From Myxococcales bacterium (lineage in GTDB: Bacteria; Myxococcota_A; UBA9042; GCA-2863065), in NCBI GenBank assembly GCA_018780435.1, contig JADMJS010000500.1, forward strand, positions 1 through 39,941: a stretch of 39,941 nucleotides of DNA. The letters run 5' to 3'. The stretch's first letter is position 1. Each line of letters starts with the position of its first letter. The translations under genes were made by a program, and so were the position numbers. Shown here in pieces: positions 1-8,374 of the stretch. The notes beneath the pieces were generated by a model. The model ran no database searches and was not told the DNA's origin. It was given only the letters and a program-made list of their open reading frames with translations.

Positions 1-2
1 AC

Positions 3-1172
3 GCGATCTCGTCGTGGAACCCCGGCGAGCCCGAGTACATCCACTTCGAGAACCCGACCGGAAACTCCTACAACATCTTCTTCGCCGTCACGGGAACGAC
101 TCAGTCGACCGAAGGCGGCTTCAAGGTCGACGTCGTCCGCAAGGCCGCCCCAGCGCCCCATTGCGCCGCGTCGCTCCCGGGCGCGCCCCAGAGCGCGTGG
201 CCGGCAACTGTCACCAAAGTCGGCGTCATGAACGGCGTGGGCTCGTCCTCTGGCAACCTCAGCGCCGGCGCCTGCTCGAACCTCGACTTCGCGTCCGACT
301 CCGGCGTGGCCTGTTTCCCCGCGACCCAAAACGCCGCCTTCCAGGGCAACCTCGTCCACTACGCCCTCGCCGAACCCCTCCCGCCCAACTCGACCGCCTC
401 CATCGAGGTCATCCCGGCGGCGGGCGTCGACGTCAGCCTCTTCGGCTACACCACGGCTACGACGTCCTTCTTCGTGCCGCCCTACGTGCCCTCGGTCTCC
501 GTCTGCGAGGCCTCGTACGCGACGGGCGCCGCGAACCCCGGCCAGAGCGAGTGGATCACGTTCAACAACCCGACGGGCAACTCGTACAACGTCTTCTTCT
601 CGGTCGCGGGCCCGGCCGGCGTCACGGCCGGCGCCTTTACGGTCAAGGTGAAGGTCGAGACGGCCGAGCCCCAGTGCCCAGCGTCGCTCCCGGGCTCGTC
701 GGGCCTCACCGCGTGGCCGACGGGCGTCACCAAGCTCACGCTGATGGGCACGACGGCGACCGGCAGCGCCAACCTGAGCGCGGGCGCCTGCACGAGCCTC
801 GACTTCGCCTGGGACTCGTCGAACGCCTGCTTCCCGGCCACTCAGTCGGACCTCTTCGAGGGCAACCACCTCTTCTACGCGCTCTCGGCCCCGGTCCCGG
901 CGAGCAAGACCGTCACCATCGAGATCACGCCGGGCCCACAGGCCGACCTCGCGCTCTACGGCTACCGCACGTCCAGCACGTCCTACTACGTCCCGCCCTA
1001 CGTCCCCTCGACAGTCGACTGCGAGTACTCGGCCGCGACCGGCAAGGGCGTCAAGGAGACCATCGTCTTCCCGGCCTCGGGCGGCACGAACCCCTACAAC
1101 GTCTTCTTCGGCGTCGCGGGTGCGTCGGGGGTCACGGGCGGGAACGTGACCGTCAATGTGACGGTGCAATGA
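3..1172 (+). CDS. Repeat-built extracellular protein, 5' end outside window
   Basis: The frame is open from the first bases and ends with TGA at 1172, so only the C-terminal ~389 residues are seen. They are built from tandem copies of a ~171-residue unit. Each unit starts near Cys-x-Ala-Ser-Leu-Pro-Gly and carries LSAGAC-x2-LDFA, ACFPATQ, VPPYVPS, a Cys-Glu pair and YN(V/I)FF. The composition (Thr, Ser, Ala, Val, aromatic pairs, few charges) and the regularly placed Cys residues fit a secreted beta-rich protein. The last copy ends in VTVNVTVQ with no sorting tail or membrane helix. I do not recognise the domain, and its role is unknown. The next gene is convergent and ends 9 bp away. Confidence 0.8.
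   Translation, partial: AISSWNPGEPEYIHFENPTGNSYNIFFAVTGTTQSTEGGFKVDVVRKAAPAPHCAASLPGAPQSAWPATVTKVGVMNGVGSSSGNLSAGACSNLDFASDSGVACFPATQNAAFQGNLVHYALAEPLPPNSTASIEVIPAAGVDVSLFGYTTATTSFFVPPYVPSVSVCEASYATGAANPGQSEWITFNNPTGNSYNVFFSVAGPAGVTAGAFTVKVKVETAEPQCPASLPGSSGLTAWPTGVTKLTLMGTTATGSANLSAGACTSLDFAWDSSNACFPATQSDLFEGNHLFYALSAPVPASKTVTIEITPGPQADLALYGYRTSSTSYYVPPYVPSTVDCEYSAATGKGVKETIVFPASGGTNPYNVFFGVAGASGVTGGNVTVNVTVQ
162..1172 (+). repeat. Tandem coding repeat, ~513-bp period
   Basis: The Cys codon that opens the CxASLPG motif recurs at 162 and 675, a spacing of 513 bp (171 codons). The unit from 162 to 674 and the unit from 675 to 1172 align along their whole length. Bases 3-161 are the end of at least one more unit. 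The copies are diverged at nucleotide level, so the duplication is old. Confidence 0.8.
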
Positions 1173-1181
1173 GGCGGTTGC

Positions 1182-1679
1182 TCAGCCATCCACGTCGGCG
1201 AGCTGAGCACGCACCGAGCGGAGGAGCGGCAACATGGCGAGGTCCTTCTCTCGCCCCGCTTCCTCTTTCAGCGTGATGACCATGTCGAGTGATGCCACCA
1301 GGATTGAGGGTGTGGCGTTGTCGAGAGGCTCAGCCCCAACCGCGACGTCATCGTAACCACGCCCTGCACCTGCAGTCCCGAGCAGGTCGAGGCGACCCCA
1401 CGGCGTGCGAGTGAGCTTGTGGCCCGGACACTCGAGGTGGCTCAGAAGGGGTCTCAGGTCGGGCCGAGACAGGAAACGCACGTTCGAGTCGGTGATCCAG
1501 GTCGAAAGCCGCTCGAGGTTGTCGGGATCTCGCGCGTAGACCACGTCGACGTCCTCGGTCACGACCGCCGCACCGCGAAGGCGAGCAGCGAGTCCCCCGA
1601 CCAAGACGGCTCGAATTCCAGCGTTACCGAGCTCGTCGAGTAGCCGCTCCAGATCCGGGGCCCCGCCCACTGGAGTCAC
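1182..1679 (-). CDS. Nucleotidyltransferase-superfamily protein (MNT/AbiEii-like)
   Basis: A 165-aa protein starting at GTG 1679. Near the N-terminus it has LVGGLAARLRG followed by TEDVDVVY. This is the Gly-Gly helix plus Asp-x-Asp metal-binding pattern of minimal nucleotidyltransferases such as MNT antitoxins and AbiEii/KNTase-like enzymes. The rest is a small alpha/beta domain ending with a helix containing KEEAGREKD. The start codon overlaps the stop of the upstream small gene by 4 bp (GTGA), so the two are probably translationally coupled. Small two-gene nucleotidyltransferase modules often act as toxin-antitoxin or AMPylation systems. That role is an inference here, and no HEPN partner is visible. 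Confidence 0.75.
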   Translation of the reverse strand: MTPVGGAPDLERLLDELGNAGIRAVLVGGLAARLRGAAVVTEDVDVVYARDPDNLERLSTWITDSNVRFLSRPDLRPLLSHLECPGHKLTRTPWGRLDLLGTAGAGRGYDDVAVGAEPLDNATPSILVASLDMVITLKEEAGREKDLAMLPLLRSVRAQLADVDG

Positions 1680-1897
1680 GGCGCTTCATCCGAAGTGGGA
1701 TTCGGGCCAGCCGAAGCGTCGACGGGCGGAGCGCGACGGGTACGAAAGCGACTCTCCAGCCGCAAGAGGGACCGCAACGCCGCGTCGTGAGAGCGCAGCC
1801 GCTCGCGCATCGTCATCGCGAGTAAGGTCCGGATCTGCTCCCGGTCGACGCCGCTGTGGTCTTCGGCGGGGGGATCGGGATCGCGGCTCGATGGCAT
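1676..1897 (-). CDS. Small helical partner of the nucleotidyltransferase
   Basis: A 73-aa protein if ATG 1897 is used (a GTG lies two codons upstream at 1903). The core VDREQIRTLLAMTMRERL followed by Leu/Arg-rich helix resembles the small proteins that precede nucleotidyltransferase genes in Myxococcota and related phyla, with a D..QIR..L..T..ERL pattern. The C-terminus is Pro/Ala-rich. It overlaps the next gene by 4 bp, which argues that the pair is one functional module. The biochemical role is unknown. It has no signal peptide or membrane segment. Confidence 0.6.
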   Translation of the reverse strand: MPSSRDPDPPAEDHSGVDREQIRTLLAMTMRERLRSHDAALRSLLRLESRFRTRRAPPVDASAGPNPTSDEAP

Positions 1898-1979
1898 TCT
1901 CACATGCTAGAGCCCGCGTCGGCCGTGGGCAATTGCGGAAGGAGGCGAGCTCGCTGGGCTTGGTCACTGGGCCCAGCCG

Positions 1980-2413
1980 TCAGCGCCGAGACACCCGAAC
2001 CGGCACGGCGCGTTTCGGGCGCAGCGTGATCGAGGGCGCGAGCTCGAGTGGGGGCTCGCCGTCGACGGGGTCGAATCGTAGGCGTTGCGCAAGGACGGCC
2101 AGGATGGTCACGCCTTCCATCTCCGCGAAGTGATTGCCGATGCAGACGCGCGGGCCACCGCCGAACGGGAACCACGCGAAGCGCGGACGCTCGCCCGGCT
2201 CGAGCCAGCGCTCCGGCCGGAAGCGGTCGGGCTCGGGCCACCAGCGCGGGTCCCGATGGACGACCCACTGCGAAAGGAAGATCTGGGTACCGGTCTCCAT
2301 CCGAATCCCGGCGTCTCACGGGCCACCTCGGTCAAGAACCCGAGGGGATCGCGGCCGAGCGGGAGGAGCGAGCCGAGATAGGGCAAACCGCGCGGACCGG
2401 GCAGAGACTTCAT
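1980..2413 (-). pseudogene. Cytochrome P450 remnant with large internal deletion
   Basis: From ATG 2413 the frame reads a P450 N-terminus (SLPGPRGLPYLGSLLPLG) for about 35 residues. After a frame change near 2300 it reads a clear P450 C-terminus: IFLSQWVVHRDPRWWPEP, the FRPERW motif, and the heme loop FPFGGGPRVCIG, with the Cys ligand codon at 2144-2142, ending at 1980. An intact P450 has roughly 300 more residues between these parts (helices B-K, including the I helix and ExxR). They are missing, and the two halves are out of frame. The remnant cannot make a working enzyme. The C-terminal 106 codons remain open and well conserved, so the damage seems recent. Confidence 0.85.
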
Positions 2414-2779
2414 GCCGCTTGCGATATCACCCAGCCAGCACGCGGGCAACGGCCGCGCGATGTAGCGAATCTCCCCACGCTGTGGCCGAGGGCCGTCGAA
2501 GCGTGGCGCCCCGTTCCCTCGGGGGACTCTTCCTTCAAGTTCGAGGTCGTCGGACAGTTCACGGACCGGGCGCACTTCAGCGTCGCGTTTGGCGCCGATC
2601 GGCTGTGGGTCAGGACGGACCGGCTCTTCTCGCTCCGTGTGCCTGCCGAGTGACGAGAATTAAATACCATAGGTATCCACTTAAGATATGACGATGTCCT
2701 ATTGACGGCCTGGCTCCCCCCAGCTCATGCTCGTTGCCCGTAGTTCAACATCAACCCCAAGCCATACTTGGAGGCGGTC
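2414..2779. other. Intergenic region with an AT-rich patch
   Basis: There is no convincing gene between the start of the P450 remnant and the hydrolase start. Bases 2655-2700 are clearly AT-rich against the GC-rich surroundings and include a 13-bp dyad and a CTTAAG palindrome. The patch could hold the hydrolase promoter, but I cannot assign a good -35/-10 pair. Confidence 0.5.
2665..2677. promoter_or_regulatory. Short perfect dyad, possible operator
   Basis: ATACC-ATA-GGTAT is a perfect 5-bp inverted repeat with a 3-bp spacer inside the AT-rich patch, about 100 bp upstream of the hydrolase start. Dyads of this size occur by chance, so this is only a candidate protein-binding site. Confidence 0.2.
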
Positions 2780-3628
2780 GTGGGTAGCCACCGAATCATA
2801 TTCGTTCACGGCATTGGAATTGGAGAGAACGTCCGTAGCTACGATCAGCTGTGGAATGGTGCCACCGAGGCCTGGAATGAACTCCATCCCGGGCACGACT
2901 TTCGGGCGCGTTTTGACCGCGTCGACGTCCACTGGGACGATGCGATGGCGGAGGCGCAAGTGGATCTGTTCAAGGCGGCCTTCCCGAACCTGACCTGGCG
3001 CGGCGCATCGAGCGGCTGGGCCTCGAATCTCACCCATCCAATCGAGTTCCTGCGGACTCTAGTGACCGCGTATGTGGGCGACGCCGTGGGCTACTCATCA
3101 GAGGCCGACAACAAGATCCGACGTCGATTCTGGGACATGGCTGGCCCAGCCATGACCGATGGTGTTCCATGGACACTCGTGGGTCATTCACTCGGGTCCT
3201 GCATCGGCTTCGACTTTCTGTTCGACCTCTTCGACCCGCAACGTGGGCTCCGGATCTTCGAACCGATCGAGGCGACGCCCGCCGTCGCGGCGAAAGCCCG
3301 GGCTGGCTTCCGCGGCTTTGTGTCGTTCGGCTCGCCGATTGGCCTCTTCATGCTACGACGAGCGGCAGACCTCCATGTGCCGGGCGCGCCCCAGCCGTGG
3401 TCAAAGATCCGCAACCCAGTCCCCGAGGGTATTCCGTGGGTCAACTGTTGGGACAAGCAGGACATCATCGCCTACCCACTCGAAGGGCTCTTCGGCCACT
3501 GCCAGGGCACGTCGAAGGTCAAAGACGTGTGCGTCGACACGGGTGACTTGATCATCAACTCGCACATTCGATATTGGCGCAACCGCGACGTCGCTCGCGA
3601 GCTGGTCCTGGCCCTGCCGCAGCCGTAA
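2780..3628 (+). CDS. Alpha/beta-hydrolase fold esterase/lipase-like protein
   Basis: A 282-aa protein. I chose GTG 2780 because GGAGG lies 5 bp upstream; an in-frame TTG at 2768 is the alternative. The N-terminal strand IIFVHGIG is the HG oxyanion motif. GHSLGS carries the nucleophile Ser at about residue 137. WDKQDIIAYP and NSHIRYW probably supply the acid and His of the catalytic triad. There is no signal peptide or membrane helix, so it is probably cytoplasmic. The substrate cannot be told from the sequence. It stands alone, with the P450 remnant on its left on the other strand. Confidence 0.85.
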   Translation: MGSHRIIFVHGIGIGENVRSYDQLWNGATEAWNELHPGHDFRARFDRVDVHWDDAMAEAQVDLFKAAFPNLTWRGASSGWASNLTHPIEFLRTLVTAYVGDAVGYSSEADNKIRRRFWDMAGPAMTDGVPWTLVGHSLGSCIGFDFLFDLFDPQRGLRIFEPIEATPAVAAKARAGFRGFVSFGSPIGLFMLRRAADLHVPGAPQPWSKIRNPVPEGIPWVNCWDKQDIIAYPLEGLFGHCQGTSKVKDVCVDTGDLIINSHIRYWRNRDVARELVLALPQP

Positions 3629-3693
3629 TTCGCGCGGTGCCGTTCACATAAAGTCCGAGGTGCAGTGCCAAGCCTTCTCATCAGGAGACCTCA

Positions 3694-4010
3694 GTGAAGT
3701 TCCTCATGCGTCCCAACACTTGGTGTTCGGCGCCCGAGGTCGTCCGCCTCGTCCGCGGACACATCAGCGACACCGACCCGCCCATCCCGGGTGGCAGTCC
3801 ATCTCATCCCCGAACCTCACCTCAAGGACCGACGCGCTCATCGGCGCTCCGATGGCACTTCAGGCGACACTATCAATACGATCGGATGATGGAACCGGAC
3901 GACGCGGTGGGCCTCCGACGCTTTCGATGGCCGCGTCGCCGTAGTGTCGGGCGCCTTCCGCGGGGACTCGAGGGACATCGCAGCGTGGCGCGCCGTGCCC
4001 TCGAGGGTCC
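3694..4010 (+). pseudogene. Decayed coding region with SDR-like motif
   Basis: The gap 3629-4016 holds no intact recognisable gene. A GTG at 3694 has a very good ribosome site (AGGAG, 6-bp spacing) and begins VKFLMRPNTW, but the frame soon turns into Arg/Pro-rich sequence typical of the wrong frame. In another plus-strand frame, bases 3917-3985 read DAFDGRVAVVSGAFRG followed by DSRDIA. This resembles the FxGRVAVVTGAxRGIG nucleotide-binding start of short-chain dehydrogenases, with the last Gly-x-Gly broken, and an in-frame TGA precedes it. I read this as a possible SDR relic; chance similarity is not excluded. Confidence 0.3.
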
Positions 4011-4016
4011 GGCTCC

Positions 4017-4433
4017 TCACGCGTCTGGTGGCAGAATGGCCGCACGCCCCTCGTGCAGCACGGCCTCGAGCCGGTGGCCGTCGGGATCCCGAACGAAAGC
4101 AGCGTAGTAGCCAGGGTCGTAGTGCTCACGGATGCCGGGCGGGCCGTCGTCCGCGCCGCCATGGAGTAGCGCCGCCGCGTGGAAGGCGTTCACCGCCTCC
4201 CGGCTCCGGGCTGCGAACGCGAGGTGAAAGGCGCCGAGGGCAGGGCCGCCACCCGGCTTCGACTCCACGATCGCGAAGGGCGCTTCGCCGGTGAAGCCCT
4301 CGGGCCCGTAGCCCACGGCGCGGGTCACCCGCCACAGTCGGACGAGGCCGAGCGGCGCCAGGACGGCGTCGTAGAAGGCGCCGGACGGATCCAGATCACG
4401 GACCCCGAGCGACACGTGGTCGAATAAGCTCAC
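4017..4433 (-). CDS. VOC-family (glyoxalase/bleomycin-resistance-like) protein
   Basis: A 138-aa protein beginning at GTG 4433 with SLFDHVSLGVRDLD-x-SGAFYDAVLAPLG, the classic first beta-alpha-beta unit of the vicinal-oxygen-chelate fold. It ends with YYAAFVRDPDGHRLEAVLHE, the metal-binding Glu-containing last strand. A central GAFHLAFAA segment carries a His that may bind metal. It is full length for a single two-module VOC domain. The start overlaps the stop of the upstream MYXO-CTERM gene by 4 bp (GTGA), so translation is probably coupled, although an exported protein and a cytoplasmic VOC protein are an odd pair. The substrate is unknown. Confidence 0.85.
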   Translation of the reverse strand: MSLFDHVSLGVRDLDPSGAFYDAVLAPLGLVRLWRVTRAVGYGPEGFTGEAPFAIVESKPGGGPALGAFHLAFAARSREAVNAFHAAALLHGGADDGPPGIREHYDPGYYAAFVRDPDGHRLEAVLHEGRAAILPPDA

Positions 4434-5389
4434 GCCGCGCGGCGCCGCCGGAGCAGACCGAAGGCGCCGAGGATGAGCAGACACGCAGGCGAGGCCGCCG
4501 CGCCGCCGAGCGTGCAACCCGTGCTCGCCGTGGACGAGGACGGGGTGCCCGTCGCGCCATCGGCCGCGTCGCCTGCCGTGTCGCCGGAGGGGCCGTCGTC
4601 GCCGGCGCCATCCGAGCTGGCGTCGCCGCCGGTGCCGCCACCATCGGCCTCACCGCCCGTGGTGGCGTCCGCCGCGTCGCCGCCGCCATCATCGCCGCCA
4701 CCGTCGGTCGCGCCCGTGCTGCCATCGGAAGACCCATCCGTGCTCGAGTCTGAGCCGCCGTCGCTGCCGACGTCCCCGCCCGAGTCCGTGGAGCCGTCCG
4801 TGGCGTCCGAACCGACGTCGTCCCCCGAGCCGGTCGAGGCGTCCGTCGCGTCCGAGCCCACGTCCACGCCGTCCGTCGTGCTGCCGTCCACGCCATCGGT
4901 CGCCGCTTCGCAAAGCGCGACCTCGGTCAGACAGGTGGCGTAGAGCACGTCATCGGTCGGGGCTGGTAAGGCGTCCGAGCCGACGTCACCACCCGTACCG
5001 CCGCCATCGGAACCGCCGCCGTCGCATGAACAGCTGTACGACGTCACACCGACGTAACAGTCGCCGAACTCGTTGCCGCAGTGAACGTCGGGCTCCTTGC
5101 AGTAGTCGTCGACGCAGACGCGATTCCCTGCGCACTGCGGGGGCGGGACGGCCCCGTCCGTCGTGCCGCCATCGCCCGTCGACCCGCCGTCGGTCCCACC
5201 ACCGTCGCTTCCCGCGTCGGTCCAGTCCTCACCGCACTTGTTCAGAGGCGTCTCTGGCTCTTGGCACTCGAGAGCGAGGCACACCTGCGAGCCGGGGCAC
5301 TCCGTGTCCCGGTAACATGCAGCGCTGGCCATCGGCGCCGCCACCAAGACGAGGAATCCAACCGAACCACTCACGAAACGTATCGACAT
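4430..5389 (-). CDS. Secreted Asp/Gly/Ser-rich protein with MYXO-CTERM-like tail
   Basis: A 319-aa protein. ATG 5389 is preceded by GGAGG at suitable spacing. A signal peptide (MSIRFVSGSVGFLVLVAAPM, cleavage near ASA-ACY) is followed by a Cys-rich region (pattern C-x-D-x-ECPGSQVC, then C-x-GNRVCVDDYC). A low-complexity stretch of ~150 residues rich in Asp, Gly, Ser and Thr comes next. The end is GCTLGGAAASPACLLILG followed by four Arg residues, which fits the MYXO-CTERM sorting tag: Cys, hydrophobic helix, Arg cluster. Proteins with this tag are processed and anchored at the cell surface in Myxococcota. The linker may act as a surface stalk. The ligand or function is unknown. Confidence 0.8.
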   Translation of the reverse strand: MSIRFVSGSVGFLVLVAAPMASAACYRDTECPGSQVCLALECQEPETPLNKCGEDWTDAGSDGGGTDGGSTGDGGTTDGAVPPPQCAGNRVCVDDYCKEPDVHCGNEFGDCYVGVTSYSCSCDGGGSDGGGTGGDVGSDALPAPTDDVLYATCLTEVALCEAATDGVDGSTTDGVDVGSDATDASTGSGDDVGSDATDGSTDSGGDVGSDGGSDSSTDGSSDGSTGATDGGGDDGGGDAADATTGGEADGGGTGGDASSDGAGDDGPSGDTAGDAADGATGTPSSSTASTGCTLGGAAASPACLLILGAFGLLRRRRAA

Positions 5390-5600
5390 CCTGACCTCCA
5401 ACGCGACTTTCGCGACTCGACCCGCCTCTAGCACGAGCCGTGCCACCTCGAAAGAGCCCCACCATGCCTTCAACGGCCTCGTAGAGTGTAGAGATTTTCC
5501 CCACTACGGCTAGCCAGTGTGGCGAGACCGTCTTGCCTGGGACGTCGACCCGCGCGATGGTCGGCCCGACACCCCAACCCGCCCCTTGAAGGACCCGCGC

Positions 5601-6305
5601 ATGGACCCGACTGCCCCCGAGCCGCGACGCACCCCTGGCATGGAGCCGACCTGGATGGCCGTCATCGGCCAGGAGTTCGACCAGCCTTACATGGTCGCCC
5701 TCCGCGAGTTCCTGCGGACCGAGAAGGCGCAGCACGTCGTCTACCCGCCCGGCGCGGAGATGTTCAACGCCTTCTCGCACACCCCTTTCGACGCCGTGCG
5801 GGTCGTGATTCTGGGCCAGGATCCCTACCACGGCCCCGGGCAGGCCCACGGGCTCTGCTTCTCGGTGCGTCGTGGCGTGCCGCCGCCGCCGTCACTCATG
5901 AACATCTTCCAGGAGTTACAGAGCGACGGGCGCATCCCGGCGCGCCCCGCCCACGGCGAGCTGACCTCCTGGGCTGACCAGGGCGTGTTCCTGCTGAACA
6001 CCTGCCTCTCCGTCCGCGCCGGCCAAGCGGCGTCGCACCAAGGCCGGGGCTGGGAGACCTTCACCGACCGCGTGATCGCCGAGCTGAACGCGCGCCGCGA
6101 GGGTCTCGTCTTTCTCCTCTGGGGCGCACCGGCGGGACGTAAGGCCGCGATGATCGACGCGCGCCGCCACCTCATCCTGACGGCGCCGCACCCCTCTCCG
6201 CTCTCGGCGCATCGCGGCTTCTTCGGCTGTCGTCATTTCTCGGCCACCGACGCGCACCTCGTGGCCCTCGGACAAGCGCCCATCGACTGGCGGCTGCCCC
6301 CGTGA
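5601..6305 (+). CDS. ung: Uracil-DNA glycosylase, family 1
   Basis: A 234-aa protein, close to the usual ~225-230 aa. ATG 5601 was chosen because GAAGGA lies 8 bp upstream and the length fits. It removes uracil from DNA as the first step of base excision repair. The water-activating motif GQDPYHG (Asp about residue 74), the uracil-recognition stretch around [12 protein letters not shown], and the DNA-intercalation loop [11 protein letters not shown] (about residue 196) are all intact. The protein is cytoplasmic. The DTW-domain tRNA-modification gene starts 73 bp downstream on the same strand and may be cotranscribed. Confidence 0.97.
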   Translation: MDPTAPEPRRTPGMEPTWMAVIGQEFDQPYMVALREFLRTEKAQHVVYPPGAEMFNAFSHTPFDAVRVVILGQDPYHGPGQAHGLCFSVRRGVPPPPSLMNIFQELQSDGRIPARPAHGELTSWADQGVFLLNTCLSVRAGQAASHQGRGWETFTDRVIAELNARREGLVFLLWGAPAGRKAAMIDARRHLILTAPHPSPLSAHRGFFGCRHFSATDAHLVALGQAPIDWRLPP

Positions 6306-6378
6306 GACAAGCGCCGCCGAGACGAGCACCGCCGGCCCCGCACACCGGGGCCGCCGCTGACCTCTGGAGCGAACGACG

Positions 6379-7065
6379 ATGGCACGACGAAAAGGCGTCC
6401 CGGGCCGCCCCTGGCTCGCCGAACACGGCCCCGATCCCCGCGGGCGCTGCGCCGGCTGCTGGCTCAGGCCCCACCTTTGCGTTTGTGCGGTCGTTGAACC
6501 GCTCGAGACGCCAATTCGGGTCATCGTCGTGCGGCACCACCACGAAGCGCGCAAGAGCGCCAACAGCGCCCGCCTGCTGCCTCTGGTGGTCCGAAATGCC
6601 GAGGTTCGCGACTACGGCGCTCAGGACGTGCCCTTCAGCACCGCCGGCTTCGACGAACCGGGCACCTGCCTGCTCTTCCCACCCGCCGACGGTGGCGCCC
6701 CGACGGGCTCGGGCGATTTCATGGACCCCTCGTTTGTCCGCACGCTCGTCGTCCCGGATGGCACCTGGGCGCAGACCCGCCGCATCGTCCGCCGCGCGCC
6801 CGGCCTGCGCGCACTCCCGCGGCTCAACTTTCCGGAGCGCGCCGCCGTGGGCCCGCGCGTCTTGACGCCGCCCGCTCCGTGGGCCGTCAGCACTCTCGAA
6901 GCCGTCGGCTTCGCGTTCGGCGCTCTCGGCCGGCCCGACATCGAAGCCGCGACCGCGACGCTCTACTCGGTCTTCGCAACGCGCTCCTTACGCGAACGGA
7001 ATCGCCCTATCGACCCAGGCGCATCATCGGAGGATGAACCCGACGGTGAGCCCAACGACGACTGA
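6379..7065 (+). CDS. DTW-domain protein, probable tRNA-uridine aminocarboxypropyltransferase
   Basis: A 228-aa protein. The N-terminal Cys cluster RCAGCWLRPHLCVC (Cys 24, 27, 34, 36) and the later signature PDGTWAQTRRI (Asp 127) define the DTW family. The family includes TapT/YfiP, which transfers the 3-amino-3-carboxypropyl group of S-adenosylmethionine to uridine in tRNA (acp3U). NFPERAAVGPR and STLEAVGFAF are the expected downstream motifs. The C-terminus ends in an acidic tail. GGAG lies upstream of the ATG. The family assignment is firm; which tRNA position is modified cannot be read from the sequence. Confidence 0.92.
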   Translation: MARRKGVPGRPWLAEHGPDPRGRCAGCWLRPHLCVCAVVEPLETPIRVIVVRHHHEARKSANSARLLPLVVRNAEVRDYGAQDVPFSTAGFDEPGTCLLFPPADGGAPTGSGDFMDPSFVRTLVVPDGTWAQTRRIVRRAPGLRALPRLNFPERAAVGPRVLTPPAPWAVSTLEAVGFAFGALGRPDIEAATATLYSVFATRSLRERNRPIDPGASSEDEPDGEPNDD

Positions 7066-7127
7066 AGGCATTGCCGGCGGCGCTCGCGCGTTCCATAGTG
7101 CGCCCTCGCCCCCCATCTGGAGTTTCG

Positions 7128-8345
7128 ATGCGACTGCTCTTCAGCCACGCCCCTCTCGCCCTCGCCCTTCTCCTCACCGCCGTGCCGGACAGTCGCGCCG
7201 ACGACAAGAAGCCGATGCCGTCGGCCGAGACCCGACGCACCTTCACCGAGAAGCTCGACGCCGGACGCAAAGCGAGCAAGGACGCCCGCTACGACGACGC
7301 CTGCGCGCTCTTCCGTGAGGCGCTGCAGGCGCTCCCGGGCTCGCCCTCGGCGCTCGGTGAGCTCGGCTGGGCGCTCTTTCAGGCCGGCAAGCACGACGAG
7401 GCCAAGCTCCATACCGCCGACGCCGAATACCTCGCCACGCGCCCGACCCAGAAAGCCGCGTTGCTCTATAACCTCGGCCGGATCGCCGAAGCTCAGGGGC
7501 AGAAGGAAGCTGCGCGCGAGCACTACTCGCGCTCCCTGATCCTCCGCGAGAACGACACCGTACGTAAGCGCGTCGAGGGGCTCGGTGGCGCGGTCAACAT
7601 CCCGCCGCCGATCCCGGAAGCCAAGGAGAAGGTCCAGGCCACGGCCGAGAAGAACGCCGAACTGCCGCCCCTCATCACGTCCGCGGTGGAGTTCTACTGC
7701 GATCCGTTCCGGAAGGGGCAGGAGGACGCGGGCGAGTGCGACCACAAGGTCGAGAAGGAGCTCAAGTCGGCGGGCACAGGCATCACGGAAGCCCGCGTCA
7801 CCCGCGTCGAGGGTGGCGCCAACATGGGCGGCAGCGTCGACGCGCAGGTCCTGACCGTCCGTGTCGATGGTGGCCCCTGGTTCAGCCTGGGCGTCGTCGC
7901 CGACTCCTGGAACCCGGGCTTCGGATACGTCCAGAACAACGGCGAAGTCACCGCCATCCAGGTCGGCGATCTCGCGCCGACCCACCCGGGTCAGGAGCTC
8001 GAGTTCACGACCTCGAACTACCAGCGCGACCTCGATCCCGGCGTCGAGCGTGCCTACAACACCGGCGACATCCACTGGAACTTCTGCGGCAAGATCGCCG
8101 GCGCCTACCGCTGCCTGCGCCTGCGCATCGAGTCGGAGTCGACGACGCACCAGCTCGACGAGTGGAACGAAGGCAAGCTCCTCGACAGCTCCGGCTACGT
8201 GCTCGACGTGAAGCGCACCGAAGACAAGGTCAAGATCGGGAAGAAGAGCGGGAAGTTCGGGAAAGACATGAAGAAGTGCATCGGCACCTTCACGCTCGAT
8301 CAGCTCGCCGCGCTCCCCTGTACCGAGGTTCTGCTGCTGCAATGA
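7128..8345 (+). CDS. Exported TPR protein
   Basis: A 405-aa protein. ATG 7128 follows GGAG with 5-bp spacing and begins a signal peptide (MRLLFSHAPLALALLLTAVP, cleavage near SRA-DDK). About residues 40-160 are three to four TPR-like helix pairs (DARYDDACALFREALQALPG, ALFQAGKHDEAKLH, LYNLGRIAEAQGQKEAAREH). The ~230-residue C-terminal part is a separate, probably beta-rich domain with Asp, Gly and a few Cys residues and no family I recognise. The protein is probably periplasmic. The next gene starts right after or overlaps its stop, so the two may be cotranscribed. Confidence 0.8.
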   Translation: MRLLFSHAPLALALLLTAVPDSRADDKKPMPSAETRRTFTEKLDAGRKASKDARYDDACALFREALQALPGSPSALGELGWALFQAGKHDEAKLHTADAEYLATRPTQKAALLYNLGRIAEAQGQKEAAREHYSRSLILRENDTVRKRVEGLGGAVNIPPPIPEAKEKVQATAEKNAELPPLITSAVEFYCDPFRKGQEDAGECDHKVEKELKSAGTGITEARVTRVEGGANMGGSVDAQVLTVRVDGGPWFSLGVVADSWNPGFGYVQNNGEVTAIQVGDLAPTHPGQELEFTTSNYQRDLDPGVERAYNTGDIHWNFCGKIAGAYRCLRLRIESESTTHQLDEWNEGKLLDSSGYVLDVKRTEDKVKIGKKSGKFGKDMKKCIGTFTLDQLAALPCTEVLLLQ

Positions 8346-8374
8346 CGTTGACGCCGTGGCATGCTAGACGGTGC

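Noticed and set aside
14..1276. 420-codon Arg-rich frame overlapping the repeat protein
   Set aside because: It is out of frame by one position with the repeat-built protein, is extremely Arg/Pro-rich, and runs past the convergent gene boundary.
6963..8342. 459-codon open frame on the minus strand opposite the exported TPR gene
   Set aside because: The composition is antisense-like and there is no ribosome site. The plus-strand gene has a signal peptide, ribosome site and TPR motifs.
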